A DNA stretch of 64,000 nucleotides from Primula veris (GCA_963682055.1 OY821741.1:24870711-24934710), one strand, 5' to 3'; shown: positions 44,395 to 56,194, numbered from the stretch's first letter. The notes: generated by a model not told the origin, from the letters alone. Program-made: numbers and translations.

Positions 44395-45694
44395 ATCTAT
44401 CCCTTTGTCATTATTTTGGCAAAAACATTGATTTGTAAAACTTTTGAAAAAAAAACTCCCACATAATCTTACCAACACAGTTAAAACTGAAATCAATCAT
44501 TTAAGCACATAGCTTATCAAAGCTCCCCCTGCAAGTCACATCTCAGGAAATATATAAAACACTTTCACACTTTTAAGTATATAAGATCAGAAAGATAAAA
44601 CTTTAAATTATGATCAAAACAAGCAATCAATCAGAGCAGACATTCTTAAACTCAGAAATATAAACAATCGTCCTCAAAGTCAAGCTCATTGCTCTCTCAC
44701 AACTCATCAATCTAATTTCCCTTTTTGTCATAAATATGACAAGGTTAGAACCAATATAACCAGAATCAACCAAAATTAGAACCAATATAACCAGAATCAC
44801 TCTAATCAAACAAACAAATTAGAATCAATATACCCATAATCACTCTCAGCAAACAACCAAAATCAGATTATCTTTCACAAATATCCTCAGATAACTGATA
44901 AGAATTTTATCAAACCAAATCTCCATTCATCCATGAGGGATTAATCAGCTGTAACTCTTCTTTTAAATGAGTAAACAAAGTTTAAGAGCATATAAGTTTA
45001 AATAAGGACGAATTTTCAAGTTTAAGAACCAAAAATCACTTTTAACTATTAATCTAGTACAACACTTTATTACCGCAAAACTTAAGTTTTTAGAACAATA
45101 AAAATTGTTGACCTTCCTTTCTGTTGTTCAGAACATTTTGCACAAGAAAACAATAGGTTTTTCCAATTTTAATCAATTAACTAATTTATCAAGTAAAAAT
45201 AAATTTCCTATTCATTTGAGTTGCATCTAAGTTACAACTGACACTTGAAACTATATAGAAACCAAAAACACACAGTTACTTCTTCCAGGAAAAAATTGAT
45301 CAATCTTACATTTTTATTAAGAAATTGACACTTTATAGATCAGATTACCATCAGTTAACCAATTATCAACATTTAACCAATTAATCATCTTTTCGTATGA
45401 AGTCTCAGTTGCAGTCTCAGTTTACAACTAACTGTTCACCAGTATTTTCTGCCATCAGTTGCAGGCTCGTTTTCACTAACTGTTCAACTGACAAAAAATA
45501 TAAAATATAATCATTATTAGTATAATTTAATCATTTGTCCAGTAATTCTACATAATTATAAGCAATTTACTAGTGTCAATCTCCTATTATTAAGCAAAAC
45601 TTCACTCTTTTTCAGAAAAATCATATGCATCTCATGTAGATTTATTCAAGTGTTTATAACTGATTATTCTCATACTAAACATCAATTTCTTTAC
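44395..45694. other. Non-coding 3' region of element E
   Basis: AT-rich sequence between the end of pol and the 3' LTR. It holds several CAGTTGCAGTCTCAGTT-type motifs (near 45410-45480), and a ~33-bp block with AGAACCAATATAACCAGAATC is tandemly repeated at 44749-44815. No 3' ORF comparable to that of element C is recognisable. Confidence 0.45.
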
Positions 45695-46200
45695 TCAGGT
45701 ATAATCATAATAACACACCCCAAGATCACTTATTCGGGATTCAAACATTTTAACATCCAATGGTTTTGTAAATATATCTGCCAGTTGTTTCTCAGTTGCA
45801 ACATGTTCCAAAACTAGACATTTTTCTTCAACAAGTTCTCTAATAAAATGATATCTTAAGTCTGTATGCTTTGTTTTAGAGTGTTGAACTAGATTATTAG
45901 CTAAATAAATTGCACTTTTATTATCATAATATAAAGTAAAAACGACTTGTTTAACATTATAATCCTCAAATATTTATTTCATCCATAAAAGTAGAGTACA
46001 ACCACTATCAGCACAATCAAATCCCCTTATTCATATATTGAATGCACAAATCAGGTTTACTACCTTTAAGGTATAGTAAGATTTCTACGAAAGCTGTATA
46101 TAGATTTAAACAAATAGGCTTACTCTTGACATTATTAGCTTTTAATTGGGAGATATAATATGAAAAACTAACAAGATTAAGTTGTTTGGTTGGAGATTTC
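45695..46200 (-). pseudogene. Copia RNase H remnant of element E
   Basis: The minus strand reads DNKSAIYLANN, then SKTKHTDLRYHFIRELVEE and an ADIFTKPL tail ending at a TGA at 45695-45697. These are the closing RNase H blocks of a Copia polyprotein. Upstream (46017-46202) is the pre-RT linker block SFSYYISQLKAN, so nearly all of RT has been deleted between them. Confidence 0.75.
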
Positions 46201-46666
46201 ATACCTTCACTAACCTTTTCAAAGATAGTGTTCAGATGATGATCCTTTTGAGACCTTTGTCATGTACCAATTTATCCACAGTTAAATATTCCTCGGTTGT
46301 AGATTCAGTTGTAATTGACATTGGAACTGAGTCATTGTTCTCAACTTTTTCATTGGTTGCTAGCTTATCACTCTCAGTTGCAACTGGTGTTTTAACTCCT
46401 TCATGTTACTTCTCTTCTTTACCTGCATACTTAGCGATATTTTGGCCTATAATTTTACTATTTTCACAACTACCAAATAAATCAGTGTTAAACAAGCTAA
46501 CAATAATTGCAACATGCTTAGAACAACCACTATCAAAGAAACAAAAATCGGGTGTAATAGCTTTAAATGAAGTAATTGTAGCTTTATTGCATTTAATTAT
46601 ATCATTCTTCTTTTTAACAACCCAAACCTGCTTAAAAATTGGTTTACGAACTTGATTAAAACCTTT
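46201..46666 (-). pseudogene. Copia protease fragment of element E
   Basis: A minus-strand FFDSGCSKH block near 46520-46550 is the Copia protease active-site region. It runs into an acidic linker without an integrase. The deletion of integrase and RT makes pol inactive. The plus-strand 157-codon frame at 46182-46655 is antisense to it and is not called. Confidence 0.65.
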
Positions 46667-47326
46667 TTAATTTTCAGAAAACCTTTTAAAACAATTTCTT
46701 TGTACATGACTAGGTTTATTACAAAAATAACATCGCTTCAAGTAATTTCCAGTTGCAGTTTCAGTTACAACTGAGAACAATCTGTTCTTAGTTGCACTTT
46801 CAGTTACAACTGAAAACCTCCTTGTACTTACAATGGGTTGTAGGGTTGCTTCATTTGTTGTGGCCTTTACGAACACGGTCTTTCCACTTCCATTAGCTCC
46901 AGAATAGCCCAATCCAATATTGTACTTTGCATACCTTTGATATGAAAGCACTTTGTCTAAATTTTCAGTCTCGATGTTGAGAAGTTTTATCCTTTTTTGA
47001 GTTTCTTCAGTTTTAACATCTTTCTCTTTAGGTCCAATCTTTAACCCCAAATTTTCAACTTTCAACTCTTTAACACTTTTAGACACAGTTGTAAACCTCT
47101 TCAACAACCTCAGATATTGCTCTTCTAGATTATGAATAGTACTAGTTTCATCATCACAACTATCAGATTCAGAATAATAACTTTCTTCACTTTTAGATTC
47201 AGTTAGAACTGAGTTTGCAACTGAGGTAATTTTTGAGTTTTTCACACTTTTCCCCATGAAATTAGTGAGGTATTTTGGATTTTCTTCTACATCCTCACTT
47301 TCAGAATCATTAGAGTTAGATGCCAT
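46667..47326 (-). pseudogene. Copia gag C-terminal part of element E
   Basis: An intact 219-codon frame. It starts with an acidic Ser-rich segment, continues with a coiled-coil (LEEQYLRLLKRFTTVSKSVK) and a duplicated motif RRFSVVTESAT / RLFSVVTETAT, and ends in the zinc knuckle CYFCNKPSHVQRNC, a complete C-x2-C-x4-H-x4-C. The order corresponds to the gag end and spacer of element C, but here the knuckle keeps all four ligands. A frameshift separates it from the upstream gag part. Confidence 0.75.
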
Positions 47327-47886
47327 ACCTGCCTTGTAACTTTTTAGATTGTTGCGATCCTCTAGATTTCATATCCCTTGATGACCAATTCTCTTCTAGT
47401 TGCAACTCACATTCATTTAGTTTTTCTTTATTTAAAATTTTGTAAAGTTTCTTAGCAAACGCAATAAAATTTCCATCATTAATTTCATCTTCAATTGCAA
47501 CCGACCCCTCCTTAGCTTGAAAAACAATAACAATATTCTTTCTTTTTGGCGTGGGAAACTTTATCTCGTAGGTTCTAAGATTTCCCATAAGATACTCCAT
47601 ATTCATATTTTCAATATTGTTATATTCTTTAATGGCCGTCACCTTTATTTCTAACATTTAAGGTAAGGATCTTAACGTTTTCTTCACCAACTTAGACTCA
47701 GGAATTTTTTCTCCAAGAGCAAGAGATTCAATAGCAATATCACATAAAGAAGAATAGAATTTCTCTATGGTTTCGTGCTCCACCATCTATAGATTTTCAA
47801 ATTTTGTGGTGAGTTGTTGAAGTGTTGAAGCATTGACTTTCGTTATACCTTTATATGTAGTCTTTAATATATCCCAAGGGTAATAC
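47316..47886 (-). pseudogene. Copia gag N-terminal remnant of element E
   Basis: The 113-codon frame 47316-47657 (IKVTAIKEYNNIENMNMEYL) plus broken sequence up to 47886 correspond to the UBN2-type gag region of element C (LPDRFEINVTAIEES...). The true gag start is missing at the breakpoint at 47886. Confidence 0.7.
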
Positions 47887-47989
47887 GATTACAAGTCACT
47901 ATGTTGCAGAGACAAATGTTGTCATTACAAAGGATGGTATAGAAGAACTATTCACTTGTGAGTCAGGAATGGTGTAACCATATGGTTCC

Positions 47990-48480
47990 ATAGCTAAAGA
48001 CCAAGAGCAAAAAGTTTGCAAGATGTAAAGATCTATTTATGAATTTAAGCAAACTTTAGATCTTGAAGCATTAGATTTGATAAGGCTGTCAAGTCTTATG
48101 GGTTTGACCAAAGTCTTGATTAAACTTGTGTCGACAAGAATAAACAAAATAAAGAAGGGTTGTACCAAGTTCTCTATGTTGACGATATTTCACTCATTCG
48201 GAATGATGTAAAGATATTATCAAGCATTATGAGTTGTTTAGCGAATCAATTACAAATGGTAGATTTGGATAAAACAAGCTATGTTCTAGGGGTTCTAAGA
48301 GATCAAAAGATAAATGTCTACCTCTATATCAAGCGTCTTATATTGATAAGATGCTTATTAGATATGTATGTCCTCATAATGAGATCAAACACAATCTAGC
48401 AGATCCATTCATTACCTTGCCATCGAAGGTTTTTGATAGAGATATAGGAGGATTATGATTGAAAGACATGTCTTACCTTC
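47990..48480 (+). pseudogene. Copia RT C-terminal fragment F
   Basis: The open piece 48160-48399 contains QVLYVDDISLIRNDV, the Copia YVDD active-site block, and SYVLGVLRDQK. It then breaks, and a short tail with ADPFITLPS-type residues (near 48400) leads to the LTR. The RNase H domain is deleted. Upstream broken frames show FDKAVKSYGFDQS. Non-functional. Confidence 0.75.
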
Positions 48481-48499
48481 TTCAGGGTAAGTGGGAGAT

Positions 48500-49525
48500 T
48501 GTTGAGATTATTCCCAAAAGCATGTTTTTACTATTCGGAATAATTAATTTTGGAAATTAAGAATTAGTTTGTATGTGAATGTGTTGTAAACATATTACAA
48601 ATATCATGAAAAATTTCTTGATTATTAATGTAACTTTAAACATTGTATATAAGTATTATATACTAGAGAATAATGTTTAAGGATATTAATCAAAACAAGT
48701 TCGTAATAGTCGTTGGTAGTGGACCAACATATTAGTATTACCAGAACTGTTCTTTCTCATTGAGTATGAAATGATCTTATTCTGATTATTGATATAGTGT
48801 GACATTAATTGAAAGTACTATCCATAAAGAGATTATGTAAAACAAGAACGTGATGTAATTTTGTTTATGTTAATTTTAGTTAAAGATTGAAACGACTTAT
48901 TATATCACTGTTGATCATATATAAGACAACCTTATTCCTAAGTTATTAGTAGACTCCTATTCATAAAATTATATTGCTTGATTTACAAGAAATTATTTGA
49001 TATTACTAAGTCCAAACTCTTGTATCTTCAAAATATAATAGATTGACTAGACGAGAATTCTAATATTACAAGATGTAATCCACTTTTTCTATAATAAAAA
49101 GCAGATAAATAGTTCTCTTAAGTATTGATTTAGATTTGGACTGTTAGTGCGCACAGTCTATGAAATATTCATAAATATACATGTTCATTAAAATCAAGAG
49201 CACTCAAGGATAAAGAAATAATTAGAGAAGTTAACGGATTACAGCTAACTCTAATTGTGAATTATTTTTGCAAAGTTTATTTATATGTAATGACTATATC
49301 AATGGACTGCTTGCGAAGTATATACTAGAATTAGTGGAGTAATACTAGATTTTTAGTGGAGTAATACTAGAATTAATAAATTGATATTGATTAAAAAAGT
49401 TTAATTAATTATCTATTTATTGGAATTTGAAATTATAGGTCCAAAAGTCTCATTTGCTAACTTTAAAAAATATAATTTTGACATAAAGAAAATGTTGGCA
49501 TTTAATAATTGAGAATTATTAAAAC
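48500..49525 (+). repeat. 3' LTR of Copia fragment F
   Basis: It begins TGTTGAGATTATTCCCAAAA directly after a purine tract and is collinear with the minus-strand LTR at 25860-26896 over about 1 kb. The real right boundary may lie further right, up to about 49900. The end given is where similarity to the other copy stops. Confidence 0.65.
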
Positions 49526-50762
49526 CATTATCACCTTCTCAAAGTTTACTATTAAATCATGTTATATCTTTTCTAGACATTGTCTAGATAGGTGGTATAT
49601 TATTGATCCGTGCCATTCACTAGTTTGATTATAATTGTATTTAGTTACATGTGATATGGATAACTGGTTAAAAGTATTCCGACTTGTATTTGAAAAAAGG
49701 ATTTGATAAGGAAAATGACTCATGATCGTCAAGACTCTTTACAATTATAAAGCTTGTTATCAATTTTCAAAAGAGATATACAACATACACATACACATTC
49801 AGCAGAATACAAGGAAAATTGTTTTCCTTGTCTTAGTCGGGGTTTTGACGGTAACTATCTGCTCTATTATTCCTTCATCCGGTAAGTTATAATTCTTACT
49901 ATTTCTGTTATATGTCTAATTAAAAGTATTGTTTAAGGAGTATTATCTATTGCTCTGTATAAAATTTTTATGATTTTTTTTGTTATTTAACGCCCTTCTG
50001 CTGTGCTAAATATATATATATATATATTTGCGGACCTTCACAAATATCAGTTTTCAAATAATGTTTTGTTTCTTTTTCGTAATATTTTTAGGGTTTATAA
50101 AGTAAACAAATTCTAGTAAAACTTTCATTGAAGACCATATTTTTTATTTCGCACGGGGCCAAAAAAAACTAAGAACCGACACTGAATGTAACGACACTTG
50201 CCATTGTGGCTAATAAGAATGCTAAATTTAAATTTGCGTATTCGTTTGACAATTGTGGCATGATAGATTAACTCATGATGTGCACTATCACACTTTGAAA
50301 AAATTAATATCACCAAACCTATTGTACCAATTATTCTTAGATAAGAAACATAACTCTGAAGACTTGTGTAGAGACGTTAAACGAAGTACTGGTCACAATT
50401 TTTGGAATTACCACTCCCTCATTCTCAAATAGAATGTAAGAAATATTGCGCTAATAAAATAGATACAACTCAACAAATTAAGGAAGCAGCTTGTAGCTAA
50501 GTTGAACCTTTTGGTCTAATACATTGAAAGATACGTATGTCACTTAAAGTTTGTAGAAACCTAAGAAGACTAAAATTATTTCACCACTTTTATATATATA
50601 TGATTATACTAGATACTACTCTGCCTAGTTAATGAGAATTAGATATGAAATCTAAAATAAAAAATCAACTCAATAATAAAATTAAAATAATATAGAGTGG
50701 TAAAGGCGATGAATATGAGACAATTTATGTCTAACAGTAATGTTAGTGGGGTAAAGAGGAGT
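49526..50762. other. Unassigned stretch with a hAT-like end
   Basis: An (AT)n tract lies at about 50009-50030. At 50184 the sequence ends ...GGGGCCAAAAAAAACTAAGA + ACCGACACTG, a diverged CAG(T)G(T)CGG-type hAT terminus. No gene is recognised. Confidence 0.3.
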
Positions 50763-51632
50763 TTATTTGATATTGATTGCGCTAACGAAGTGTTATTCAC
50801 AAGCTCTTATTTCGACAATTACAAATATAACGGCTAAATAGTTTAAGGCGACATGTTATGGACTTAGACATGATATTCGGACAGATTACAAGGATATGAA
50901 GACTAAAGGGAAACTGAAGCCGAATACGAAGCGGAATATGAGCTCAATTAATATCCAAGACTTTGTTAATTAGATTGTTGTAATTAAAGAAGCTTCTAAT
51001 CAAGTTAATTTGGTGGTCATTAAGGTTGAAACTTCAAGGGGCTTAAGTTATCAAAAGATTAATGCATCTTTGCTGAGATTCAATGCATTTGGAGGCGTTA
51101 AAGTCCATTATTCAAAGAGCCACGAATTTATAAAGGGGATGAACTCATTATTGAGCGGTTATGCTGAATCACAATGTATTTGGTTTTATTTTGATGTTTT
51201 CTAGGAGTTACATAAGTTGAAAGGTCATAGGTCTTATGTACTATGAACCTAGTTTTAATTAATGATTTTCTATGTCATTTCCCATTCTTGGAGGCTTGTT
51301 CCAAGTATAAATAAGGGGCTTTTCAAGCTTGGAGAAATCAGATTTTGATTAAATATAATTGAGAGTTTTCTCTTTGGTTATTCATTGAACCTTCCGAACT
51401 TATCAAGGTCTTACTTTGTGGTGTTCACCGCCGACTTATCATTCAGTAGTCCATAACTGTTTGTGGCGTCTTCACATACCAAGGTTACCACCTCTATATA
51501 GGTAACGGGTCGCGGTTCCATACCAACTAATCATACCAAGGTTCCCACTTATTTATAGGGAACGGGTCGCGGTTTTTAGTTTGGCTTTTAAAAACCTGAT
51601 TAGATAGATACACCCTGGTCGATCTCATATCA
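50763..51632 (+). repeat. 5' LTR of gypsy element G
   Basis: It starts TTATTTGATATTG (the right copy keeps TGATGTGATATTG) and ends ...CTCATATCA. An internal ~56-bp block (ACCAAGGTT...GGGTCGCGG) is repeated twice near 51478 and 51534. The 64-codon frame at 51010 recurs in the right LTR at 55213 and is LTR sequence. Confidence 0.85.
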
Positions 51633-51634
51633 TT

Positions 51635-51646
51635 TGGTATCAGAGA
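51635..51646 (+). other. Primer-binding site of gypsy element G
   Basis: TGGTATCAGAGA lies 2 bp inside the 5' LTR and matches the 3' end of initiator tRNA-Met. Confidence 0.8.
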
Positions 51647-52188
51647 TTTGGCTCTATTCAGTTTTTATCTATCTTTTTTATTATTGTTATCGAAAAAAAA
51701 GAATTAAAAAAAAAATCTGCTTTGTTGAGTTCTAATAAGTTGTCTACAAAAAAAAAGAGTCATTTATATTTCGTTGTTGAACCTTGTTATCTTCATTAAA
51801 AAAAAATAGATATAAAAAAAAATAGGAGAAGGAAATAAAAAAAAAAATCAGATTCTAGAAGAGCACCAAAATAAATAGAAGTGCCAAAAAAAAAAAGAGG
51901 ATTGTTAAGTTTCTTTATTCGAGTCATTATAATATTCCGAACCATTTCGCTTATACTACGAGAAGAATCTTGTGGTTTATTATGTTCATAGAGAACCTAT
52001 AGAGGAAACTAAGAGTGGGTAAGGCTGAGTGAGTGAGTTTATATTTGAGCGGAAAAAGGCAGAGCGTGTGAGATCACCAGAGGGTAAAAGCCAATTGAGT
52101 GATACACGAGTGACTAGTGCATATTATTGAGTGTAAATAAGTGAAGAGGTGTGTGAGGTCCATTTAATTTTTTATCATAACATCTTAT

Positions 52189-52978
52189 TTGCAGCGAAAA
52201 GAATTTCGAATGTATTCAGGAGAGACTGAAATGAAGTTACAAATGGAGGCCATGATGGGTGAGATGCGGAAAATGATTAAGACTAATTTCGAGCGATTAA
52301 GAAAACGACTCGATGGGCTACAAAACAAACATAACAAACAGCAACAAAAGGTCCCTAGCTTGTGTGAAAGACGAAGAGTCCAACCAAAGAAATCACAAAG
52401 TAAAAACGAAGAGTTTCATAAACATGAATCGACGATGATCAGCCCAATGCAAGTTGGAAGTTCTTCTAATAAAAAGTCATCACGGAGTGAAATGGATGAC
52501 AAACATTATTCGAAGCATAAAGTTCATATCTTGAACTGCGAAAAGGAGATGATCACTTTGAACCAAGGTAAAACTAAAACTCGAGATTATGGAAAAAATA
52601 TTTTATGAATGCTTTAAAGTATTTAGAAGAAATCTCGATGATTGTATATGTCCAAACAATGGTGTTTTAATTAAAAGTGAATCGGCTCATGAGCTTGTTA
52701 AGGATGTTAACGAAAAAGATAAGTTGGTTGATGCGGAGACTAAAGCCATACCTAACGCGCTAGATGGAACGATTAGGAGCGATTTGGAATTAGAAGAAGT
52801 AAACACCTTTGAAACCAAATGTTTTGTTGATGAAGAGGTGTGTAGCATGACAATTGAATATCGAGTGAGGTTAAAAAAAATGAAAAAAAATATGAGTGTG
52901 AAAAGAAACAAGAGAGAAAAGAAAAGAATGAGAGTGAAAAGAAAAATGAGAGTGAAAAGAATGAGAGTGAGAGTTTAA
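52189..52978 (+). pseudogene. Gypsy gag-like remnant
   Basis: Two overlapping frames, 52189-52608 and 52589-52978. The first begins with METKLQ-like helical sequence (MKLQMEAMMGEMRKMI) and a basic Arg/Lys-rich stretch that is typical of the gag N-terminus in this plant gypsy type. The second contains an acidic segment and ends in a Lys/Arg-rich low-complexity tail produced by an AG minisatellite. No zinc knuckle is visible. The start is unclear because the first ATG follows several stops. Confidence 0.5.
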
Positions 52979-53065
52979 AAAAATCTGAGATAAAAAGAGA
53001 AAGAAAAGAGAGAGAAAAAGAAGATATGCTTGGAGAGGAAAGAAAAGAGAGAAAAAAAGTGAGCA
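52859..53065 (+). repeat. AG-rich minisatellite (AATGAGAGTGAAAAGA type)
   Basis: Repeated AGAATGAGAGTGAAAAGAAA-like units of 12-18 bp are present. They translate into Lys/Glu/Arg-rich sequence in the sense frames. The antisense Ser/Phe-rich frames over the same tract are artefacts. Confidence 0.7.
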
Positions 53066-53592
53066 TTTATGTGAGATCAAGTGAGGATTGTTTAAAGACT
53101 AACGCTAATGACTATTGTTTTCCTAGTGTTCTTCAACATCTATTACAGGTTGGTGAAACTTTAGTTCCCCGTAAGATTGCTATTGGATTGCGACAATTTA
53201 AGGGAATCGAACACCTTGTTAAGGCGAAAGAGGGAATTGGAATTCAGACTTGTCAACGCAAGGAGGGTAAGATGCATATCCAGCTAAAGTACTTCATTGA
53301 AATTGGTCTTTACGTAATCTACGAACAAGGTGTTGGAGCTGTTCTAATGCGAGGAGGATGTCCCATTGCATATTTTAGCAAAAAGCTTAGCGGGGTAGCG
53401 CTAAACTATCCAACATATTACAAGGAGTTATATGTATTGGCGAGGGTGTTAGAGACTTGGCAATACTATTTTTGGCCCAATGAGTTCGTGATTCAAGCTG
53501 ATCATAAATTGTTAAAACGCCGACGAGATATACAAAAACTGAACAAAAGACATGCCAAACGGGTGAAATTCATTGATACATATTCTTTCTAG
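53026..53592 (+). pseudogene. Gypsy RNase H remnant
   Basis: The 188-codon frame starts in the Lys/Glu-rich tract. From about 53320 it carries [40 protein letters not shown] and [12 protein letters not shown], the RNase H blocks of plant gypsy elements. The residue expected as the first catalytic Asp (before GVGAVL) is replaced. The Glu of KEL and the Asp of QADH are kept. RT sequence is missing upstream, so a deletion joined gag-like sequence to RNase H. Confidence 0.75.
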
Positions 53593-53621
53593 TCAAGTAT
53601 AACAAAGGTAATGAGAATATA

Positions 53622-54920
53622 ATGGCTGATGCACCTTCAGGAAGGTATACGTTGCTTTCAACTTTAAATACCAAATTATTTTATTTTGAATACACTAAGG
53701 ATTTATATATTAATGATTCTTATTTTGGAAGTGTATTTAATGCTTTTAACACAGTAGCAATTATCGAGCTTGATAAAATTGATTCGTTATTGTTCAAAAA
53801 GCATGAATTGTATGAGCCTCGTTGTTCATTATCTGATTTGCTTGTTAGAGTTGCTCATGGTTGTGATTTAATAAAACACTTTGGTGTTCCCAAGACTCTA
53901 GTTGTCTTTCATGTATGTATTTTAGCTAGACCATTTGAGTTAACTAATGTTCCTAATTCTTTAAGACGATTGATTATTCAGGAGATAACAGTATTTAAGG
54001 GTATAGTTGTGTTTGCATACTTTGAAAAGAATCTGTTCTATAACAAAAAATTGAAATCTGATATTAAGCATTCAAATATGAATCTTGATTTGTTGAGAAC
54101 TGGAAATCTGTGTCCTTATGTCATAAACTGTGCTTATTGCGACTACATGCTGATTTTACTCTATCGTATTGAAGGAGCTATTGTGGATAGATTTGGAATG
54201 AAAACCACTACTCGTAATCATGTCAAGTTTCAAGTCAAATTTCGGTTTAATTATCATGTACTAAGTTCCTTCCTTTATACGGATCATGTGTTAGGCTTGC
54301 CTAAATCTAAAAACAAATTTGAGTTTGAGCTATGCCATGTGGAATTTGCTTTTCTGGTGGTTGATAGACTTTTTAAGGATGTTGATCCTATATCTTGTAA
54401 TAAGGCCATCTATGATGCTATTTTATACTTCAAAGAAGTTTTAAGAATGCACGACAAGTCGATGAATTTTGCTTTAAAAGGAAATACACAGTTATTAAGC
54501 TACTTATGTAGTAATTTGTTTAAAAAGTTCATATGTAATCTATTGTTTTCAGAACCTTGTCACATCCAAACTGATAGTATAACAAGTCTAATTGATGTGA
54601 TCCTATCTGGTTTATTGTATGTTATAACAAAAAGGAATTTGAATATGTGGGAAAACTGTTTGGAACAAGTTAAATTTGCATTTAATATATATAAACATTT
54701 TGTGGTCAAAATAAACGTTAAATTCCTTAAGAAGGCTCACGAGGATGCTCGAAATAACTTTTATTTCAAAATTAAACGTTTTGCTTCTCAGAACTGTAAA
54801 AATAAATTTAAGACGGTTGTGTTTGAGCCCGGAGATAGGAATTTGATGCGAGGATGGTATAACACAAGAGTGTCTATATTGCACCTAATAAAAGAATGGC
54901 ATGTGTTAATGCTTGAATAA
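53622..54920 (+). pseudogene. Gypsy integrase-region ORF, 432 codons, catalytic Glu lost
   Basis: A long uninterrupted frame begins MADAPSGRYTLLSTLNTKL, the start of the RNase H-integrase connector. It contains LSDLLVRVAHGCDLIKHFGV (zinc-binding flank), DHVLGLPKSK with the first catalytic Asp, and LVVDRLFK. Next come HDKSMNF at the second Asp position and CHIQTDSITSLIDVIL, where the family has the catalytic Glu but this copy has Ser. It ends in NFYFKIKRFA...VVFEPGDRN. The zinc-binding H-C residues and the DDE triad are not complete, so integration activity is not expected. Despite heavy divergence there is no stop over 1.3 kb. Confidence 0.75.
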
Positions 54921-55020
54921 ATCAAAACCAGAATTTATAAGCTGGAGTATCGAGGTAAGTACGATGTTAGTAAAATATTTGATGTTTCTAACTTATCTTG
55001 TTTTATTACAGGTATAGATT

Positions 55021-55051
55021 TGAGGACAAATCTTTATCAAGAGAGGGAGTC
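55021..55051 (+). other. Gypsy polypurine tract
   Basis: GAGGACAAAT...GAGAGGGAG immediately precedes the 3' LTR; GAGAGGGAG at 55041-55049 is the likely plus-strand primer. Confidence 0.65.
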
Positions 55052-55897
55052 TGATGTGATATTGATTGCGCTAATGAAGTGTTATTCACAAGATCTTATT
55101 TTGACAATTACAAATATAAAAGCTAAAGAGTTTAAAGCGACATGTTCTGGACTTAGACATGATATTCGGACAGATTACAAGGATATGAAGACTAAAGAGA
55201 AACCGAAGCCGAATGAGCTCAATTAATGTCCAAAACTTTGTTAATCAGTTTGGAGTAATTAAAGAAGCTTCTAATCAAGTTAATTTGGTGGTCATTAAGG
55301 TTGAGACTTCAAGGGGCTTAAGTTATCAAAAGATTAATGCATCTTTGCTGAGATTCAATGCATTTGGAGATGTTAAAGTCTATTATTCAAAGAACCACAA
55401 ATTTATAAAGGGGATGAACTCATTATTGAGTGGTTATGCTGAATCACAATGTATTTAGGTTTATTTTGACTTTTTCTAGGAGTTACATAAGTTGAAAGGT
55501 CATAGCTCTTATGTACTATGAACCTACTTTTAATTAATGTTTTTCTATGTCATTCCCCATTCTTGGAGGCTTGTTCCAAGTATAAATAAGGGGCATTCCA
55601 TGCTTGGAGAAATCAGATTTTGATTAAATATAATTGAGAGTTTTCTCTTTGGTTATTCATTGAACTTTCCGAACTTATCAAGGTCTTACCTTGTGGCGTT
55701 CACCCCCGACTTATCATTCGGTAGTCCATAACCGTTTGTGGCGTCTTCACATACCAAGGTTCCCACCTCCATATAGGTAACGGGTCGCGGTTCCATACCA
55801 ACTAATCATACCAAGGTTCCCACCTGACGAGTCGCGGTCTTTAGTTTGGCTTTTAAAACCCTGATTTGATAGATCGACCCCGGTTGATCTCGTATCA
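55052..55897 (+). repeat. 3' LTR of gypsy element G
   Basis: It starts TGATGTGATATTGATTGCG and ends ...CTCGTATCA, 846 bp, collinear with the 5' LTR except for small indels (for example ~14 bp near 55217 and a shortened GGGTCGCGG block near 55820). Confidence 0.85.
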
Positions 55898-56159
55898 GGA
55901 GTGATACATATCGCACAGTTTTAAATCCATAATTATCAGGGACACGTTCACCGGTACTCGATCAAGCGATGAGTAGAATAATTACAACTAAACATGTGGA
56001 ACAACAGGAGAGAGAGAAGCAGTTAACCATGATCTGCAATTGAGGACATGAAATGTCAAGAAAAAGTTAAGAGTCCAACTTGTAAGTATATGTTTAAAGG
56101 ATGTAAATATGTCTTATGTTTTTTTATCACCTAAAAACTTAAGAGTTTAGTTCTCTCGT

Positions 56160-56176
56160 CACTACAGGAAAATAGG
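56160..56176 (+). repeat. CACTA terminal inverted repeat (left)
   Basis: CACTACAGGAAAATAGG differs at one base from the CACTACAAGAAAA terminus common in plant CACTA elements. Confidence 0.75.
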
Positions 56177-56194
56177 TCAATTAATGTGCTTGTG

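Larger units (their letters stand above)
43579..47886 (-). mobile_element. Ty1/copia element E, 5'-truncated
   Basis: A minus-strand element related to C. The 3' LTR is 43579-44394, pol ends at 45695, and gag lies at 46667-47886. The 5' LTR and gag start are missing; at 47886 it meets element F in opposite orientation. A large internal deletion joins a protease block to the linker before RT, and RT is almost entirely absent. The gag zinc knuckle is intact although the element as a whole is dead. Confidence 0.8.
47887..49525 (+). mobile_element. Ty1/copia fragment F (RT end plus 3' LTR)
   Basis: A plus-strand Copia fragment of another lineage. RT residues are recognisable from about 47990, the active-site region is at 48175-48300, and a pol tail is followed by the purine tract AAGTGGGAGA and an LTR from 48500. 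The 5' part is lost at the junction with element E. Confidence 0.7.
50763..55897 (+). mobile_element. Ty3/gypsy element G, internally deleted
   Basis: LTRs at 50763-51632 and 55052-55897 are flanked by a perfect 5-bp target duplication GGAGT (50758-50762 and 55898-55902). A tRNA-Met primer-binding site TGGTATCAGAGA follows the left LTR, and a purine tract precedes the right LTR. The interior has a gag-like part, a Lys/Glu-rich low-complexity part, RNase H and integrase in Ty3/gypsy order. Protease and reverse transcriptase are missing, so the element is non-autonomous. LTRs differ by several percent or more, so the insertion is not recent. Confidence 0.9.

Noticed and set aside
46182..46655. 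157-codon plus-strand frame
   Set aside because: It is antisense to the protease and linker region of Copia element E.
51010..51204. 64-codon ORF repeated at 55213-55458
   Set aside because: It is LTR sequence of the gypsy element, duplicated because both LTRs carry it.
52687..53080. Ser/Phe/Leu-rich minus-strand frames
   Set aside because: They are antisense to the AG-rich minisatellite.
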